DNA of 16,912 nt, taken from NCBI GenBank assembly GCA_023140595.1, contig JAGLLI010000105.1:1-16912 (forward strand). The letters are read 5' to 3'. Origin of the DNA: Candidatus Parcubacteria bacterium. Lineage in GTDB: Bacteria > Patescibacteriota > Patescibacteriia > Patescibacteriales > UBA12075. The notes below the pieces were generated by a model, which saw nothing but the letters and a program-made list of their open reading frames with translations, did not search any database and was not told where the DNA came from. The translations under genes and the position numbers were made by a program. This document shows, piece after piece, positions 14,492-16,912 of this stretch. Numbering within the stretch: the stretch's first letter is position 1; the number at the start of each line of letters is the position of its first letter.

Positions 14492-15641
14492 AACCGAGAA
14501 ATTGCCGATTAAGCTTTGGACGGAAACAATAGAGCCGAACGCGTTAAGACAAGCAAAAAATCTGGCTAATTTTCCGTATTCATTTAAGCATGTGGCTATT
14601 ATGCCTGACGTTCATGAAGGATATGGGATGCCGATTGGCGGCGTGCTGGCAGTAAAAAAAGTAATTATACCGCACGCCGTGGGCGTGGATATCGGCTGCG
14701 GCGTGTGCGCGCTCAAATCATCTATTAAAAAAATAGACAGAAGCACGCTGAAAAAAATAATGAGCGATATCAGAAAAATAATTCCTCTCGGTTTTAAAAA
14801 GCACGCGATCAAAGAAGACGAAGCGCTGATGCCTAAAATAAAAAATTTAAAAAACAATTGCGTAAAAAAAGAATGGGACAATGCTTGCAAGTCGCTTGGC
14901 ACTCTTGGCGGAGGCAATCATTTTATTGAAATTCAAAGAGATTCGCATGGATATATTTGGATTATGGTTCATTCCGGAAGCAGAAACTTAGGATTAAAAG
15001 TGGCCAATTACTACAACAAAATAGCAATAGCCTTAAATAAAAAAATGGGTTTTGAGGAGCAAATAAAGCAAGGGCTTGCTTTTTTGTTTGTTGAATCAAA
15101 AGAGGGGCAAGCATATCTTGATGAAATGAAATTTTGTGTTGATTTTGCCTTGGCTAATAGAAAATTAATAATAGAGAGAATTAAAAAAGCATTTGAAAAA
15201 AATATCAAAGAAAAAATAGATTGGTCTGATTTTATTAATATTGCCCATAATTATGCCAGTGAAGAGCCGAGCTTCGGCGAGAAAGTTTTTGTTCATCGAA
15301 AAGGCGCTACCAGCGCTAAAAAAGGAGAGTTTGGAATTGTGCCCGGTTCGCAAGGATCAAAAAGCTACATAGTAAAGGGTTTGGGCAATAAGGAAAGTTT
15401 TGAGTCCTGCTCTCATGGAGCCGGAAGAATTATGGGCAGGAAAGAAGCGATACGCAAATTAGATTTAAAAAAAGAAACAAATAAGCTTAATCAATTGGGC
15501 GTAATACACGCAATTCGCGGCAAAAAAGATTTAGACGAAGCAAGCGGCGCCTACAAAAATATCTCAACCGTAATGAAAAACCAAAGGGATTTAGTTGAAG
15601 TAATTAAAGAACTCTCACCTTTAGCGGTTATTAAGGGTTAA
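14475..15641 (+). CDS. rtcB: RNA-splicing ligase RtcB
   Basis: The 388-residue ligase joins RNA 2',3'-cyclic phosphate (or 3'-phosphate) ends to 5'-OH ends using GTP and manganese. It is of the short bacterial type. Conserved parts: VAIMPDVHEGYGMPIGGV (40-57), VGVDIGCGVCA with metal ligands Asp72 and Cys75, GGGNHFIE with His149, VHSGSRNLG with His166, NIAHNYA (His258), GIVPGSQGS (287-295) and SHGAGR with His314, which by family analogy carries the GMP intermediate. All key residues are present. The start is GTG at 14475, giving the family-typical MKKIIKTEKLPIKLW. It overlaps the HhH gene by 17 bp and ends before a terminator. No archease gene is in the window. Likely role: RNA repair or tRNA repair after damage. 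Confidence 0.95.
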   Translation: MKKIIKTEKLPIKLWTETIEPNALRQAKNLANFPYSFKHVAIMPDVHEGYGMPIGGVLAVKKVIIPHAVGVDIGCGVCALKSSIKKIDRSTLKKIMSDIRKIIPLGFKKHAIKEDEALMPKIKNLKNNCVKKEWDNACKSLGTLGGGNHFIEIQRDSHGYIWIMVHSGSRNLGLKVANYYNKIAIALNKKMGFEEQIKQGLAFLFVESKEGQAYLDEMKFCVDFALANRKLIIERIKKAFEKNIKEKIDWSDFINIAHNYASEEPSFGEKVFVHRKGATSAKKGEFGIVPGSQGSKSYIVKGLGNKESFESCSHGAGRIMGRKEAIRKLDLKKETNKLNQLGVIHAIRGKKDLDEASGAYKNISTVMKNQRDLVEVIKELSPLAVIKG

Positions 15642-15680
15642 TAAAGCGTTTAAATTTATTTTAACGGATTTAAGATTTAT

Positions 15681-15750
15681 AGAGGGACAGATGTCCATAG
15701 CTGCAAGTTTTAGCAAAGAAAAGTTCGGAAGCTGTCTCTGTACGCGGGCA
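15681..15750 (+). other. Foldable intergenic segment with a 20-codon ORF after rtcB
   Basis: Between rtcB and its terminator, GAGGGACAG (15682-15690) can pair with CTGTCTC (15732-15738) with one bulge, and nested AGCT/AAGCT arms extend it. A short ORF (15691-15753) begins four bases after GAGGG and ends in TAA. The segment is less AT-rich than its flanks. It may be a small structured RNA, a leader peptide, or a relic; I cannot decide. Confidence 0.3.
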
Positions 15751-15755
15751 TAATA

Positions 15756-15790
15756 AAAATACTGGCTTTTTGTCGGTATTTTATTTTTTT
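15756..15790 (+). terminator. Rho-independent terminator after rtcB
   Basis: AAAATACTGG (15756-15765) pairs with TCGGTATTTT (15773-15782), two G-T pairs included, around a CTTTTTG loop, followed by a T run to 15790. It ends the HhH-rtcB unit. Confidence 0.75.
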
Positions 15791-15798
15791 AAGAATTA

Positions 15799-15807
15799 TG
15801 CTATAAT
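15799..15807 (+). promoter_or_regulatory. Extended -10 promoter of the large secreted protein
   Basis: TGCTATAAT at 15799-15807 combines a consensus TATAAT with the upstream TG of extended -10 promoters. The position of the -35 is only TTTTAT. The start codon follows 23 bp later, with a weak AAAGAAAG as the only purine-rich ribosome-site candidate. Confidence 0.6.
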
Positions 15808-15830
15808 TAAATAAAGAAAGAATAATTTTT

Positions 15831-16912
15831 ATGTTTAATTATTTTCAGCAATCCATTAAGCTTATTGCCGGTTTTATTATTGTGGGCTTTTTTTTGTTTT
15901 GTTTAAACAATTTTAATTTTAAAATGTTTTCTATTGTTCCGGTTCAAGCCAAAGTTTCCTCGGACGCGATAGCAATCCGCGTTATCCCCAACCCTGAGCA
16001 TTATAGCGCTTTGCGCTGGTATAAAAAACAAGGATTTTCAGGTTCTCCCCAGTCATTAATTGTTGACGGCTACGGCGCTGTTCGCGACGGCCGCACAGTT
16101 TATGTCAACGCGGCAAATATAGCGGAAGACGGAAATCTTTACACGAATATTTATCTTATTCTATATAATCAAGAAGCAGGGGCAACAACGCAGGATATTT
16201 TTTCCAGGATTTTATCTCATTGGGAGTTTAACACAAATATTTCAGATCCGGGGCAATGCAATGAAAGCGATTCCATTGTTTGCGTAATTGATTTTGCTTG
16301 TCCCATAAACGAATATTGTTTAAGCGATAAATCGGAAATAATCCGCGATACTAAAAGATTGGCAGACTTGGCTGATATGAAAGATTTATTGGCGCAATAC
16401 AAAAAGGAAAATAACCGTTATCCGTCTATTAGGGCGGGGTCGTATTTGCCAAATAAAACAATATCAGCCTGGCCAAGCTGGCAAAGCGTGCTAGCTCAAG
16501 AATTAAAAACCGTTCTGTCGGAAGATCCGATCAACAAGCTCGGGGACTGCGGTGATGACCGCTTTAATCCGATTACTTGCTGGGATGAGCAGAATAAAGA
16601 GTTCGCGGATACTGATTTAAGCGACTCGGCTATGAATCTTCCGGTCGGAAGTGAAATATACGTATATAGCTCCGCGAAAAACGGAGAAAGTTATGAGGTT
16701 TGCGCTGTTATGGAATCAGGATATGTTTCAGGAGTCGGAAGCGGAGCATGCGATTCATCAGAATCAATCAATATTGACAATAAAATCGCCAATAGCCAGC
16801 CGATATTTAAAGGAATAAATCTGCCAATAGGATATTCAGGCGAGGAATACCTAGGTCTTATAGAAGCAAGCGATCCTGACGGAGATATTTTAAGCTGGAA
16901 CATAGACACTTC
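15831..16912 (+). CDS. Large secreted surface protein, pilin-like segment plus Ig-like start (3' partial)
   Basis: The frame is open from ATG at 15831 to the window edge (360 codons and two bases). A hydrophobic signal/anchor lies at about residues 10-27, with a possible cleavage after VQA (38-40). Residues 41-170 are a beta-rich region with DGRTVYVNAANI and a Cys-rich part (C143, C151, C157, C163). Residues 175-300 resemble the globular part of type II/IV pseudopilins (LADMKDLLAQYKKENNRYPS, then SWQSVLAQELKTVLSEDPIN and ending EVCAVMESGY). From about 322 an Ig/cadherin-like repeat begins (IFKGINLPIGYSGEEYLG... ASDPDGDILSW). CPR genomes often encode such long surface proteins. Likely role: attachment or surface layer, which is inferred from architecture. 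Further repeats probably follow outside the window. Confidence 0.8.
   Translation, partial: MFNYFQQSIKLIAGFIIVGFFLFCLNNFNFKMFSIVPVQAKVSSDAIAIRVIPNPEHYSALRWYKKQGFSGSPQSLIVDGYGAVRDGRTVYVNAANIAEDGNLYTNIYLILYNQEAGATTQDIFSRILSHWEFNTNISDPGQCNESDSIVCVIDFACPINEYCLSDKSEIIRDTKRLADLADMKDLLAQYKKENNRYPSIRAGSYLPNKTISAWPSWQSVLAQELKTVLSEDPINKLGDCGDDRFNPITCWDEQNKEFADTDLSDSAMNLPVGSEIYVYSSAKNGESYEVCAVMESGYVSGVGSGACDSSESINIDNKIANSQPIFKGINLPIGYSGEEYLGLIEASDPDGDILSWNIDT

Overview
The window looks like the chromosome of a Patescibacteria/CPR bacterium, probably a Parcubacteria-type lineage. It is AT-rich. It carries CPR-typical proteins: a DUF4012 envelope protein, a HerA/VirD4-like ATPase with a long N-terminal region, a small conserved acidic protein, a short DnaX without a tau tail, a very small GIY-YIG protein, RtcB, and a large secreted pilin/Ig-like protein. 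This placement is inferred from gene content; there is no rRNA here to confirm it.

Layout. (1) 8-7340, plus strand: DUF4012 membrane protein, membrane-anchored DNA-translocase-like ATPase, acidic/beta-rich conserved protein ending at a clear terminator, then dnaX with its own, possibly leaderless, promoter. (2) 7347-8003: tRNA-Gln(CUG), a run of GC-rich hairpins, and a GIY-YIG gene. The same family of palindromes appears right after the tRNA, in inverted orientation 100 bp further on, and as tandem in-frame copies inside the GIY-YIG coding sequence. (3) 8020-13505, minus strand: an accessory island. From its upstream end it holds an XRE-regulator remnant, a CcrM/HinfI-like methyltransferase (MTase A), a 44-codon ORF, an HNH nuclease, a second related methyltransferase (MTase B), a PD-(D/E)XK-like protein, and a tightly coupled pair of membrane proteins I do not recognise. 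At its far end lies a 37-codon N-terminal stub of a serine recombinase. The facing ends of the two methyltransferases (3' end of A, 5' end of B) both look damaged, with the HNH gene and the small ORF lying exactly between them. (4) 13503-14005: an Excalibur-type lipoprotein with no standard start codon, a remnant of a radical-SAM protein, and a signal-peptide stub; a graveyard of gene fragments. (5) 14030-15641, plus strand: a helix-hairpin-helix protein overlapping rtcB, then a terminator. (6) 15831-end: start of a large secreted protein behind an extended -10 promoter, running off the window.

How the parts work together. The left genes are housekeeping (envelope, DNA translocation, replication clamp loader). 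The island reads as a restriction-modification/defence locus inserted beside a tRNA gene and partly decayed. Its last two genes, a co-transcribed pair of predicted membrane proteins without recognisable family, are the best candidates for an undescribed system. The palindromic element family that has entered a protein-coding gene in frame is the other strong novelty.
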